From: Gammaproteobacteria bacterium
Lineage (GTDB): Bacteria; Pseudomonadota; Gammaproteobacteria; JACKNK01
Direction of reading: 5' to 3'
Assembly: GCA_024234955.1 (NCBI GenBank)
Contig: JACKNK010000003.1
Location: 186,001-250,000, forward strand
DNA: 64,000 nt
A model generated the notes under the pieces. The model was not told the origin of the DNA. It made no database searches and saw only the letters and a program-made list of their open reading frames with translations. The position numbers and the translations under genes are program-made. Shown here one piece after another: positions 16,154-25,421 of this stretch (its first letter is position 1; the number at the start of each line of letters is the position of its first letter).

Positions 16154-17572
16154 ATGGCAACAGACACCTATGAACTAAAGGTCGTCCGGCAGTTCGCCAT
16201 CATGACTGTGGTCTGGGGTATCGTCGGCATGCTCGTCGGCGTCCTCATCGCGGCACAGTTGGCGTGGCCCGTACTCAACTTCGACATTCCCTGGCTGACC
16301 TTCGGTCGCCTGCGTCCGCTGCACACCAACGCGGTCATCTTTGCGTTCGGTGGTTCCGCACTGTTCGCGACGTCGTACTATGTGGTGCAGCGCACCTGCC
16401 ATACGCGCCTGTTCGCGCCCGGCCTTGCCGCCTTCACCTTCTGGGGTTGGCAGCTGATCATCGTCCTGGCGGCCGTCACCCTTCCCCTGGGTGTGACCTC
16501 CGGCAAGGAATACGCCGAGCTGGAATGGCCGATCGACATCCTGATCACCGTCGTGTGGGTCTCCTACGCGATCGTGTTCTTCGGCACGCTGGCGACCCGC
16601 AAGGTCAAGCACATCTACGTGGCCAACTGGTTCTTCGGTGGGTTCATCCTGACCGTCGCCGTGCTGCACCTGGTCAACAGTGCCGCCATGCCGATCAACC
16701 TGATCAAGTCCTACTCCGCCTACGCCGGCGTGCAGGACGCAATGATCCAGTGGTGGTACGGGCATAACGCGGTCGGCTTCTTCCTGACCGCCGGCTTCCT
16801 CGGCATCATGTATTACTTCGTGCCGAAGCAGGCTGGCCGTCCGGTCTATTCCTACCGCCTGTCCGTCGTGCATTTCTGGGCCCTGGTCTTCACCTACATC
16901 TGGGCCGGTCCGCATCACCTGCACTACACCGCGCTGCCGGATTGGACCCAGTCCCTCGGCATGGTGTTCTCCCTGGTCCTGCTGGCGCCGTCCTGGGGCG
17001 GCATGATCAACGGCATCATGACCCTGTCGGGCGCGTGGGAAAAACTGCGCACCGACCCGGTCCTGCGCTTCCTGATCGTGTCCGTGTCCTTCTACGGCAT
17101 GTCCACCTTCGAAGGCCCGATGATGGCCATCAAGACCGTCAACGCGCTGTCGCACTACACCGACTGGACCGTCGGCCACGTGCACTCCGGCGCCTTGGGC
17201 TGGGTCGCGATGATCTCGATCGGCGCGATGTACTTCCTGATCCCGAAGCTGTTCAACCGTGAGCTGCACAGCCTCAAGCTGGTTGAAGTCCATTTCTGGC
17301 TCTCCACCATCGGCGTGGTGCTGTACATCACCTCGATGTGGATTGCCGGCATCATGCAGGGTCTGATGTGGCGTGCGGTCAACGATGACGGCACCCTGAC
17401 CTATTCCTTCGTCGAATCGGTCGCCGCCATGCATCCGTACTACGTGATCCGTGCCCTCGGTGGCGCCATCTTCCTGACTGGCATGCTCATCATGGCCTGG
17501 AACATCTGGAAGACCGTTGCCGGTTCCAAGCCCGCCGAAATGGCCATTCCGGCCCCTGCTGCGGCCCACTGA
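16154..17572 (+). CDS. ccoN: Cytochrome cbb3 oxidase subunit I, CcoN
   Basis: The 472-residue haem-copper oxidase subunit has about twelve transmembrane helices. The haem b ligand histidine is in LRPLHTNAVIFAFGGSAL, the CuB/high-spin region in WWYGHNAVGFFLTAGFLGIMYYFVP, a PHHLHYTALPDW motif, and the second haem region in DWTVGHVHSGALGWV. These are the hallmarks of the C-type (cbb3) family. It reduces O2 to water with high affinity at the inner membrane. First structural gene of ccoNOQP; ccoO follows 19 nt later. Confidence 0.97.
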   Translation: MATDTYELKVVRQFAIMTVVWGIVGMLVGVLIAAQLAWPVLNFDIPWLTFGRLRPLHTNAVIFAFGGSALFATSYYVVQRTCHTRLFAPGLAAFTFWGWQLIIVLAAVTLPLGVTSGKEYAELEWPIDILITVVWVSYAIVFFGTLATRKVKHIYVANWFFGGFILTVAVLHLVNSAAMPINLIKSYSAYAGVQDAMIQWWYGHNAVGFFLTAGFLGIMYYFVPKQAGRPVYSYRLSVVHFWALVFTYIWAGPHHLHYTALPDWTQSLGMVFSLVLLAPSWGGMINGIMTLSGAWEKLRTDPVLRFLIVSVSFYGMSTFEGPMMAIKTVNALSHYTDWTVGHVHSGALGWVAMISIGAMYFLIPKLFNRELHSLKLVEVHFWLSTIGVVLYITSMWIAGIMQGLMWRAVNDDGTLTYSFVESVAAMHPYYVIRALGGAIFLTGMLIMAWNIWKTVAGSKPAEMAIPAPAAAH

Positions 17573-17591
17573 GCCTGAGGAGAGCTAAGAC

Positions 17592-18203
17592 ATGAATCTG
17601 CAAAAATACGTCGAAGAGCACACTCCCTGGCTCATCGTGCTAACGCTGGTCCTGGTCAGCTTCGGCACCATCACCCAGATCGTGCCGCTGTTCTTCCAGC
17701 ACTCCACCACCACCCCGGTAGAAGGCCTCAAGCCCTACCCGGCGCTGCAACTGGAAGGTCGCGACATCTACATCCGCGAGGGCTGCTACAACTGCCATTC
17801 GCAGATGATCCGTCCGTTCCGCGCCGAAACCGAGCGTTATGGCCACTACTCGGTGGCGGGCGAGTTCGTTTATGACCGCCCGTTCCAATGGGGCTCCAAA
17901 CGTACCGGGCCGGATCTGCATCGCGTTGGCGGTCGTTATTCCGACGACTGGCATCGTGTGCACCTGATCAACCCGCGCGACGTGGTGCCGGAATCGATCA
18001 TGCCCAGCTACCCGTGGCTGGCCGAGAACGCCGTTCACGACCCAGACATCCAGACCAAAATGGAGCGTTTGCGTCTGCTCGGTCATCCCTACACCGATGA
18101 AGAGATCGCTGCGGCTCCGGCTGCGCTGGAAGGCAAGACCGAGCTTGATGCGGTCATCGCTTACCTCCAGGGCCTGGGTACCTCGATCGCTCACCGGAAG
18201 TAA
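17592..18203 (+). CDS. ccoO: Cytochrome cbb3 oxidase monohaem subunit, CcoO
   Basis: The 203-residue protein has one N-terminal transmembrane helix (about 13-34) and a periplasmic cytochrome c domain. The haem site is REGCYNCHSQMIRPF (C65, C68, H69), followed by the CcoO-specific RPFQWGSKRTGPDLHRVGGRYSDDWH. It passes electrons to CcoN. GAGGAGAG just upstream is a good ribosome-binding site, and ccoQ follows within 5 nt of its stop. Confidence 0.97.
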   Translation: MNLQKYVEEHTPWLIVLTLVLVSFGTITQIVPLFFQHSTTTPVEGLKPYPALQLEGRDIYIREGCYNCHSQMIRPFRAETERYGHYSVAGEFVYDRPFQWGSKRTGPDLHRVGGRYSDDWHRVHLINPRDVVPESIMPSYPWLAENAVHDPDIQTKMERLRLLGHPYTDEEIAAAPAALEGKTELDAVIAYLQGLGTSIAHRK

Positions 18204-18208
18204 TCATC

Positions 18209-18397
18209 ATGGGTGCGACTCTCAACTCCATCTGGACCGTCGTGGCACTGGTGCTCTTCATCGGCATCGTTGTCTGGGCCTGGAGTGGCCGTCGCAAGGC
18301 CGATTTCGAGGAGGCCTCGCGCCTGGCACTGGAAGAAGACGACCAGCCCGGCGCGATGCCCACCGAAAATCCCTCTGAGGACAAAAACAATGTCTGA
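18209..18397 (+). CDS. ccoQ: Cytochrome cbb3 oxidase small subunit, CcoQ
   Basis: A 62-residue single-helix protein (hydrophobic residues about 8-25, then SGRRKADFEEASRLALEEDD). The cytoplasmic motif with basic then acidic residues is typical of CcoQ/FixQ, a non-haem subunit that stabilises the complex. It overlaps ccoP by eight bases. Confidence 0.9.
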   Translation: MGATLNSIWTVVALVLFIGIVVWAWSGRRKADFEEASRLALEEDDQPGAMPTENPSEDKNNV

Positions 18398-19277
18398 TTT
18401 CGTAAGCAGTTTCTGGAGCTACCTGATCATTGCCATCTCCGTCGGTGGCATCGTCGGGCTGTTCTTCCTTCTTCGCAGCAACAACATCGCCGGTAGCGCC
18501 GAACCGACCGGTCATGTCTGGGACGAAGACCTCGTCGAATTGAACAACCCCCTGCCCCGCTGGTGGCTGATGATGTTCGACGCCACCTTGGTTTTTGCGG
18601 TGGTGTATTTCGCGGTGTACCCGGCCTTGGGCGATTTCAAGGGCTACTTCGGCTGGACCCAGGTTGGCCAGTACGAAGACGAGGTCAAGGAAATGGAAGC
18701 CAGCACCGCGCCGTTGTACGCCAAGTACATGGCTACCGACATCGCCGTGCTCGCCAAGGACGACGACGCCATCAAGACCGGCGGTCGTATCTTCCAGAGC
18801 TACTGCGCGGTCTGCCACGGCTCGGATGCGGGTGGCGCCAAAGGCTTCCCGAACCTGCGTGACGGTGACTGGCTGTATGGCGGCACCCCTGCCGATATCG
18901 AAACCACTATCCTTCACGGTCGTCAGGGCGCCATGCCGCCGTGGCGTGCTGCCGTCGGTGAGGAAGGCGCGGAGAATCTGGCCGCGTACATTCTGAGCAT
19001 GGGCGGTCGTAAACACTCCGACGGCTCTGCCGCTGCTGGCAAGGCCACTTTCGACGCGATGTGCGCCGGCTGTCACGGCATGAACGGCGAAGGCAACACC
19101 TTCCTGGGTGCGCCCAACCTGTCCGACAACATCTGGCTCTATGGCGGTTCCAAGCGGGCCATCATGGCGTCGATCCTGGACGGTCGTAACGGCAACATGC
19201 CGGCCCATGCGGACTTCCTTGGCAAGGAAAAGGTGCATGTCGTGTCGGCTTATGTGTACAGCCTGTCGCAGAAGTAA
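18390..19277 (+). CDS. ccoP: Cytochrome cbb3 oxidase dihaem subunit, CcoP
   Basis: From the ATG at 18390 the product is 295 residues long. It has two membrane segments (about 8-28 and 58-78, with the conserved LNNPLPRWWLMMF between) and two cytochrome c domains with haem motifs CAVCH (C139, C142) and CAGCH (C225, C228). The matching methionine ligands are probably in GAMPPW and GNMPAH. CcoP takes electrons from soluble cytochromes c. The start is fixed by a CTGAGG box inside ccoQ; a hairpin follows the gene. Confidence 0.97.
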   Translation: MSDFVSSFWSYLIIAISVGGIVGLFFLLRSNNIAGSAEPTGHVWDEDLVELNNPLPRWWLMMFDATLVFAVVYFAVYPALGDFKGYFGWTQVGQYEDEVKEMEASTAPLYAKYMATDIAVLAKDDDAIKTGGRIFQSYCAVCHGSDAGGAKGFPNLRDGDWLYGGTPADIETTILHGRQGAMPPWRAAVGEEGAENLAAYILSMGGRKHSDGSAAAGKATFDAMCAGCHGMNGEGNTFLGAPNLSDNIWLYGGSKRAIMASILDGRNGNMPAHADFLGKEKVHVVSAYVYSLSQK

Positions 19278-19312
19278 CCGTTTGCCGTCCTGACCGGCGG
19301 CGAGCTTAGGAC

Positions 19313-19347
19313 AAGAGCGGGCGGAAACGTCCGCTCTTTGTCTTTGT
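19313..19347 (+). terminator. Hairpin terminator after ccoP
   Basis: AAGAGCGG and CCGCTCTT pair, extended by GCG/CGT around a GAAA tetraloop, and are followed by TTGTCTTTGT. The T-tract is imperfect, so partial read-through into the assembly genes is likely. Confidence 0.6.
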
Positions 19348-19445
19348 AAAAACGGCTTGTTGGAATCGGCAAGCCATTTTCACAAGGACACCTTGCCCAT
19401 ATCGTCCTGTATCCTTGCTGCTTTCCATCCCGCCTCGGAGGCCCC

Positions 19446-19709
19446 ATGGACCAGCCGATCCCTCTGATCCAGAAAGTCATCTGCGTGTTGTGGCCGTCAT
19501 TCCTGACCGCCAGTTTTGCAACCGTCGTGTTCTTTACCGTGTTCGACCCGAACGATTTTCTCGCGTACAGCGGTTTCGACATCAGTCGTCTCGGCGCTTA
19601 CACAGTCGGTTTCTTCCTGTTCTGGCTGCTCACCGGATCCTCCTGCCTGCTGACGCTTTATTTCGGCAAGCCCTGTGGTATTCAAAAACCGCCCAAGGAC
19701 AGAGACTGA
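19446..19709 (+). CDS. Small two-helix membrane protein of the cbb3 locus
   Basis: The 87-residue protein has two hydrophobic stretches (about 13-32 and 50-72) separated by NDFLAYSGFDISRLGAY. A Cys is found in SSCLLTLYFGKPCG. I recognise it only as a small conserved protein encoded between cbb3 structural and assembly genes in gammaproteobacteria. Its position between ccoP and ccoG suggests a part in oxidase assembly, which is not demonstrated. ATG at 19446 follows a GGAGG sequence 5 nt upstream. Confidence 0.7.
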   Translation: MDQPIPLIQKVICVLWPSFLTASFATVVFFTVFDPNDFLAYSGFDISRLGAYTVGFFLFWLLTGSSCLLTLYFGKPCGIQKPPKDRD

Positions 19710-19767
19710 GCGGAACTCCCGCGCGGTTACCCCCTCCAACCCCCGACGCATTCCACGAGACAGTCCC

Positions 19768-21180
19768 ATGGCCGAGAACCAGCCCGAGAAGCCAGTAAAG
19801 AGTGACGATCCGGTCCAGGTCGAACTCTACGAAAAGCGCAAGAAGCTCTATGTGCGCGAGGTTCACGGCCTCTTTGCCCGTTGGCGCTTCATCGCGATGG
19901 CGACCTTGCTCGGCTTCTATTACGGCACGCCCTGGCTGACCTGGGACGACCGCCAGGCCATTCTGCTCGACCTGCCGGCACGAAAGTTCTACATCCTCGG
20001 TTTCACCTTCTGGCCGCAGGATTTCGTCTACCTGACCGCGCTGCTGATCATTGCGGCAATGGCGTTGTTCTTCTTCACCGCCGTGGCCGGGCGGCTGTGG
20101 TGCGGTTATGCGTGTCCTCAGACCGTGTGGACCGAGATCTTCATGTGGATCGAGCGCAAGATCGAAGGCGACCGCAACAAGCAGATGAAGCGGGACAAGG
20201 CCCCCTGGACCCCTCTCAAGTTTTATATCAAGGGTACCAAGCACGTAGCGTGGCTGGTATTTGCGCTATGGACCGGCTTCACCTTCGTCGGCTACTTCAC
20301 CCCGATCAAGGAATTGGCGCACAGCTTCATTACCTGGAACCTGGGACCGTGGGAAACCTTCTGGATCTTCTTCTACTCGCTCGCCACCTGGGGTAACGCG
20401 GGTTTCCTGCGCGAACAGGTCTGTATCTATATGTGTCCGTATGCGCGCTTCCAGAGCGCGATGTTCGATCAGGACACGCTGATCATTTCCTACGACAAGG
20501 ATCGCGGCGACCCGCGCGGTTCGCGTCGTCGCAGCGATGATCCCAAGGAAAAAGGCCTCGGTGCCTGCATCGATTGCGGTCTTTGCACCCAGGTCTGCCC
20601 GACCGGCATCGATATTCGCGACGGTCTGCAATACCAGTGCATCGGGTGCGCGGCGTGCGTCGATGTGTGCGATTCGGTCATGGAAAAGATGGATTACCCG
20701 AAAGGCCTGGTGAAATACACCACGCTGAACAGCATGAACGGCAAACCGACACACCCCTTACGTTTCAAGGTGGTCGGTTACGGCGCGATGATCCTGATCG
20801 TGACCATCGGCGTACTCAGCGCCATCGCCCTGCGCACGCCGTTGAACATGGACATCCTTCGTGACCGAAGTGCCCTCTATCGCGAGACCGACGAAGGCCT
20901 GATCGAGAACGTCTACACGATCCGGATTGCCAACATGGACACGGTCGATCACCAGTACCGGCTGTCGGCGAACGGCATCGACGACCTGGTTCTGGAATCC
21001 GATGAAACCGAACCGACCTTGAAAACCGGGGAAGTCACCGAATTCACCGCACGCCTGCAGGTTGATCCCTATCTGATCAAGCAGCGCAGCACCGAAGTGA
21101 CGTTCCATCTCCAAGCCCTGGACAACCCGGACGTGGCCGTGAGTCACGACACCCGCTTCCTCGGCCCAACCAATCTCTAA
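19768..21180 (+). CDS. ccoG: cbb3 oxidase assembly protein CcoG (RdxA/FixG)
   Basis: The 470-residue membrane protein has the CcoG layout: N-terminal KLYVREVHGLFARWR, about five transmembrane helices with GRLWCGYACPQTVWTEIFMWIERKIEGDR, a dicluster ferredoxin region (CIDCGLCTQVCPTGIDIRDG and QCIGCAACVDVCD), and a C-terminal immunoglobulin-like domain. It acts in copper and redox handling during cbb3 maturation. ATG 19768 is chosen because upstream codons show no family similarity. Confidence 0.95.
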   Translation: MAENQPEKPVKSDDPVQVELYEKRKKLYVREVHGLFARWRFIAMATLLGFYYGTPWLTWDDRQAILLDLPARKFYILGFTFWPQDFVYLTALLIIAAMALFFFTAVAGRLWCGYACPQTVWTEIFMWIERKIEGDRNKQMKRDKAPWTPLKFYIKGTKHVAWLVFALWTGFTFVGYFTPIKELAHSFITWNLGPWETFWIFFYSLATWGNAGFLREQVCIYMCPYARFQSAMFDQDTLIISYDKDRGDPRGSRRRSDDPKEKGLGACIDCGLCTQVCPTGIDIRDGLQYQCIGCAACVDVCDSVMEKMDYPKGLVKYTTLNSMNGKPTHPLRFKVVGYGAMILIVTIGVLSAIALRTPLNMDILRDRSALYRETDEGLIENVYTIRIANMDTVDHQYRLSANGIDDLVLESDETEPTLKTGEVTEFTARLQVDPYLIKQRSTEVTFHLQALDNPDVAVSHDTRFLGPTNL

Positions 21181-21192
21181 GCGCAACACACC

Positions 21193-21702
21193 ATGACCAC
21201 GATGAGCCTCAAGACGCCAACCAAGCCCTGGTACAAAGAACCCTGGCCCTGGGTATTGATCTTGATCCCGTTCACGGCCGTGATCATGGGCGTGATCATG
21301 ATCACCCTTGCGCTGGAAAGTGAGGACGGTCTGGTCGTCGATGACTATTACTGGAAAGGCAAGCAGATCAATCAGGTGCTGGAACGCGACCACCGCGCCA
21401 GCGCACTCGGCGTCGACACCCGACTGACGCTCGATCTGATCAAGGGTCAGGTTTTAGTTCAGGTCGTCGAATTCAACGGCGCCCAACCCGAGACCCTGCA
21501 GATCGATTTCCTGCACTCCACCCGATCCGGTTTCGATCGATCCGTCACCCTGGCACGCATCGCGCCGGATCAATACCAGGGCGAACTGGGCGAACTCGTT
21601 CCCGGTCGCTGGGACATCCAGATGAGCGCCGGCGACTGGCGGGTAATGGGTTCGCTGAACGTGCCGCACGAACGCAGCATCCGGCTCAGCGCCGAGCCGT
21701 AA
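21193..21702 (+). CDS. ccoH: FixH/CcoH cbb3 assembly protein
   Basis: 169 residues: a short cytoplasmic start with PWYKEPWPWVL, a single membrane helix (about 20-42), then a periplasmic domain opening with DGLVVDDYYWKGKQINQVLERDHRA. DYYWKG is the FixH family motif. It takes part in cbb3 biogenesis, working with CcoI and CcoG. It starts 12 nt after ccoG. No ccoS is visible next to it. Confidence 0.93.
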   Translation: MTTMSLKTPTKPWYKEPWPWVLILIPFTAVIMGVIMITLALESEDGLVVDDYYWKGKQINQVLERDHRASALGVDTRLTLDLIKGQVLVQVVEFNGAQPETLQIDFLHSTRSGFDRSVTLARIAPDQYQGELGELVPGRWDIQMSAGDWRVMGSLNVPHERSIRLSAEP

Positions 21703-21775
21703 GCCCGAGCCATAAGCCCTGGTCACGGCACGATCACCGACATCGAAATCCCATCCGTCACAAGCAAACCTCGCC

Positions 21776-22381
21776 ATGCCTTCCGCCACCAACATCGTAT
21801 GGCACGCTGCCAGCGTGAGTCGGGAACGCCACGAAGCGCTCAATGGACATAAAGGGCTCGTCGTCTGGTTTACCGGACTCTCCGGGGCCGGGAAATCGAC
21901 CATTGCGCATGCCCTGGAGGAACGGCTCCACGACCAGGGCCGCCACACCATCGTTCTCGATGGCGATAACGTCCGTCATGGGCTCTGTTCCGATCTCGGT
22001 TTCTCTGAATCCGATCGCCGCGAAAACATCCGTCGCCTGGGCGAGGTCAGCAAGCTTTTTGTGAACGCGGGCATCATCACCCTCACCGCGTTCATCTCGC
22101 CGTTCCGCCAGGACCGCCAGTCAGTCCGCAATCTGATCGGCAATGACGATTTCATCGAAGTTTATTGTCGGTGTGCGCTGGAAGTCTGCGAACAACGTGA
22201 CGTCAAAGGGCTGTACAAACGCGCCCGGGCCGGAGAAATACCCAATTACACAGGCATCTCCTCCCCCTACGAAGAACCCGAACAGCCAGAAGTGATCGTA
22301 GACAGCGACAGCGAATCCCTGGAGACCGAAGTCACGCGCATTCTCACCGTGGTCGAAGCACGCATTCGGCCCCAAACCTGA
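21776..22381 (+). CDS. cysC: Adenylyl-sulfate kinase
   Basis: The 201-residue kinase has the P-loop FTGLSGAGKSTIAHALE, the DGDNVRHGLCSDLGFS APS-binding motif, RRENIRRLGEVSKLF, and FISPFRQDR. GLYKRARAGEIPNYTGISSPYEEP near the end is also diagnostic. It phosphorylates APS to PAPS with ATP, for sulfate assimilation or sulfation. It lies 73 nt after fixH and may share the transcript, though its task is unrelated. Length is normal, with no fused sulfurylase domain. Confidence 0.95.
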   Translation: MPSATNIVWHAASVSRERHEALNGHKGLVVWFTGLSGAGKSTIAHALEERLHDQGRHTIVLDGDNVRHGLCSDLGFSESDRRENIRRLGEVSKLFVNAGIITLTAFISPFRQDRQSVRNLIGNDDFIEVYCRCALEVCEQRDVKGLYKRARAGEIPNYTGISSPYEEPEQPEVIVDSDSESLETEVTRILTVVEARIRPQT

Positions 22382-22501
22382 CTCCCCTCACTCGGGCCAG
22401 GCTGCGCCCAACGTCACATCCGAACGCCGTCCCCATCGATCGGATCCGCCTCGCCGGATCCGCATCCAGAACAACGCAAGTGCCATTCGCCCGGTATCGC
22501 T

Positions 22502-22572
22502 TTGATAAGAATCAATGTCACCCAAGGCGGGCTGCTCCAGCATGCGCAAAGCTCTCATGCCGGTCCTATAAC
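22502..22572 (+). promoter_or_regulatory. FNR/ANR site and -10 element of the hydrogenase operon
   Basis: TTGATAAGAATCAA at 22502-22515 is a perfect match to the FNR consensus TTGAT-N4-ATCAA. A TATAAC -10 element lies at 22567-22572. If transcription starts near 22579, the palindrome is centred about -70, a class I activator position. The first hydrogenase gene begins at 22630. Apart from this, the 248-nt gap after cysC holds no gene that I see. Confidence 0.7.
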
Positions 22573-22629
22573 TACACAACGCGAATAAGGACCCATCGGC
22601 ATTCGACCACCTGAGGAAGACCCAAGCGT

Positions 22630-23756
<1,127 letters not shown>

Positions 23757-23760
<4 letters not shown>

Positions 23761-24587
23761 GTCGCAGTGTCCCGCGTGAAGTCCAGGTCATTGAGCGCAT
23801 TGCGGAAACGGCCACCGTGTTCACCTTGCGCGTTCGCTTCACGGATAGCCGGATCTGCCGCGCCTACGCCTTCCATCCAGGGCAGTTCAACATGCTTTAC
23901 CTGCATGGCGCGGGCGAAATCCCCATCTCGATCGTCTCCGACCCGGAAGATGAATTCGCCCTCGATCACACCATTCGCGCGGTAGGCCGCGTGAGTCAGG
24001 CGCTCGCACAAGTCCAGCCCGGCGATCGCCTCGGCCTGCGCGGCCCGTTTGGCCGAGGTTGGCCGCTGACCCAGGCCATTGGCAACGATGTGGTGATCCT
24101 CACCGGCGGACTCGGCTGCGCACCGGCGGTATCGGCAATCCACTTCATTGCCAACCGCCGCGCCCAGTATGGACACCTCAACATCATTCAGGGGGTACGC
24201 CACGCCGACGACATGATCTGGCAGGCCCGCTACAAGGCCTGGGCACAGTTACCCGATACCGAAGTCCTGCTCGCCGCAGACGAGGCCGGCACCCATTGGA
24301 GCGGCTACCTCGGACACGTCACCGACTTGATCGAGAACGCACGGTTCGATCCAAAAAATACCATCGCGATGATCTGTGGGCCGGAGCTGATGATGCACAA
24401 CGGCGTCATCGAACTGCTCAAAAGCGGCGTCCCGGATGACGCGATCTATCTCAGCATCGAACGCAACATGCACTGTGCGAAAGGCCACTGTGGGCATTGC
24501 CAGCTGGGCCCCCACTTCGTATGCCGTGACGGACCGGTATTCAACTATGCGGACATCCGTCCGTGGTTCGCGAAAGCCGGAATCTGA
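23757..24587 (+). CDS. hydG: Group 3b [NiFe] hydrogenase gamma subunit (FAD/NAD(P)-binding)
   Basis: From ATG 23757 (276 residues) the protein has a ferredoxin-reductase fold: FHPGQFNMLYLHGAGEIPISIVS (flavin site), the NAD(P)-binding VILTGGLGCAPAVSAIHF, and ICGPELMMHNGVIELL. A C-terminal [2Fe-2S] motif CAKGHCGHCQLGPHFVC follows, as in the dihydroorotate dehydrogenase electron-transfer subunit. It exchanges electrons with NAD(P)H. It overlaps the beta gene in an ATGA and ends 3 nt before the small subunit gene. Confidence 0.92.
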
Positions 24588-24590
24588 CCC

Positions 24591-25421
24591 ATGGCGAAGA
24601 TCACGCTGCCATCGCGCTCCCGGGTCGCCGTCCACAAATTCAGCTCCTGCGACGGCTGTCAGCTTGCGTTTCTGAACGCAGGAAACGACCTGCTGACACT
24701 CGCCGAGCGTGTCCAATTCGTCCATTTCGCGGAAGCCGGAATCAGTGCGCCGATCGACACCAACGTCGATATCGCCTTTGTGGAAGGCAGCATCTCCACC
24801 GCAGAGGATGAAACCCGCATTGCGGTCATCCGGGCGCACAGCCGCTATCTGGTTGCGATTGGCGCTTGCGCGACCAGCGGTGGCGTTCAAGCCTTGCGGA
24901 ATCTTGGGCGGGGGCATGATTGGCTGGCCGAGGTTTACCCCAACCCGGACCAGATCGACAGCCTAGACGCCGCTTGCCCCGTTTCCGATTACGTCCGTGT
25001 CGACCTGGAACTCTGGGGGTGTCCGGTCTCCGAGCGGCAATTGTTTGCCGCGATTGCCGCGCTGCTCGGTCATGTCGCCCCGAAGGAACACAACGATGCA
25101 CTGTGCATGGCCTGCAAGGCACGCGGCTCGGTGTGCGTTCTCGTCACCCGCGATGAGCCCTGCATGGGGCCACTGACGCGTACCGGTTGCGGCGCGCTGT
25201 GTCCCGACTTTGGTCGTGCCTGCTACGGCTGCTTTGGACCATCGCGCAACGCGAATCATCTTTCCTGGGGCGCGCGAATGCGGGAATTCGGGGTTACGCC
25301 GGAATCCATCGTGCGACGCTTCCACATGATCAACAGCGGAGCTCAGGACTGTCTGGATGCCGGAGACACCTGGCGAGGTTTCTGTCACAACCCGAAAATC
25401 GATGGGCCATCGAAGTCATGA
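24591..25421 (+). CDS. hydD: Group 3b [NiFe] hydrogenase small (delta) subunit
   Basis: The 276-residue small subunit carries the proximal-cluster motif SSCDGCQLAFL (C20, C23), GACATSGG and DAACPVSDY, then further cysteines in CMACKARGSVC, CMGPLTRTGCGALCPDFGRACYGCFGP for the medial and distal [4Fe-4S] clusters. It has no Tat signal peptide, so the enzyme is cytoplasmic, as expected of group 3. It pairs with the alpha subunit, whose ATG overlaps its stop. Confidence 0.93.
   Translation: MAKITLPSRSRVAVHKFSSCDGCQLAFLNAGNDLLTLAERVQFVHFAEAGISAPIDTNVDIAFVEGSISTAEDETRIAVIRAHSRYLVAIGACATSGGVQALRNLGRGHDWLAEVYPNPDQIDSLDAACPVSDYVRVDLELWGCPVSERQLFAAIAALLGHVAPKEHNDALCMACKARGSVCVLVTRDEPCMGPLTRTGCGALCPDFGRACYGCFGPSRNANHLSWGARMREFGVTPESIVRRFHMINSGAQDCLDAGDTWRGFCHNPKIDGPSKS

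Noticed and set aside
16175..17569. Long open frame opposite ccoN
   Set aside because: Composition is dominated by His, Asp, Gly, Gln and Val, as expected for the reverse of a membrane protein; no conserved motif.
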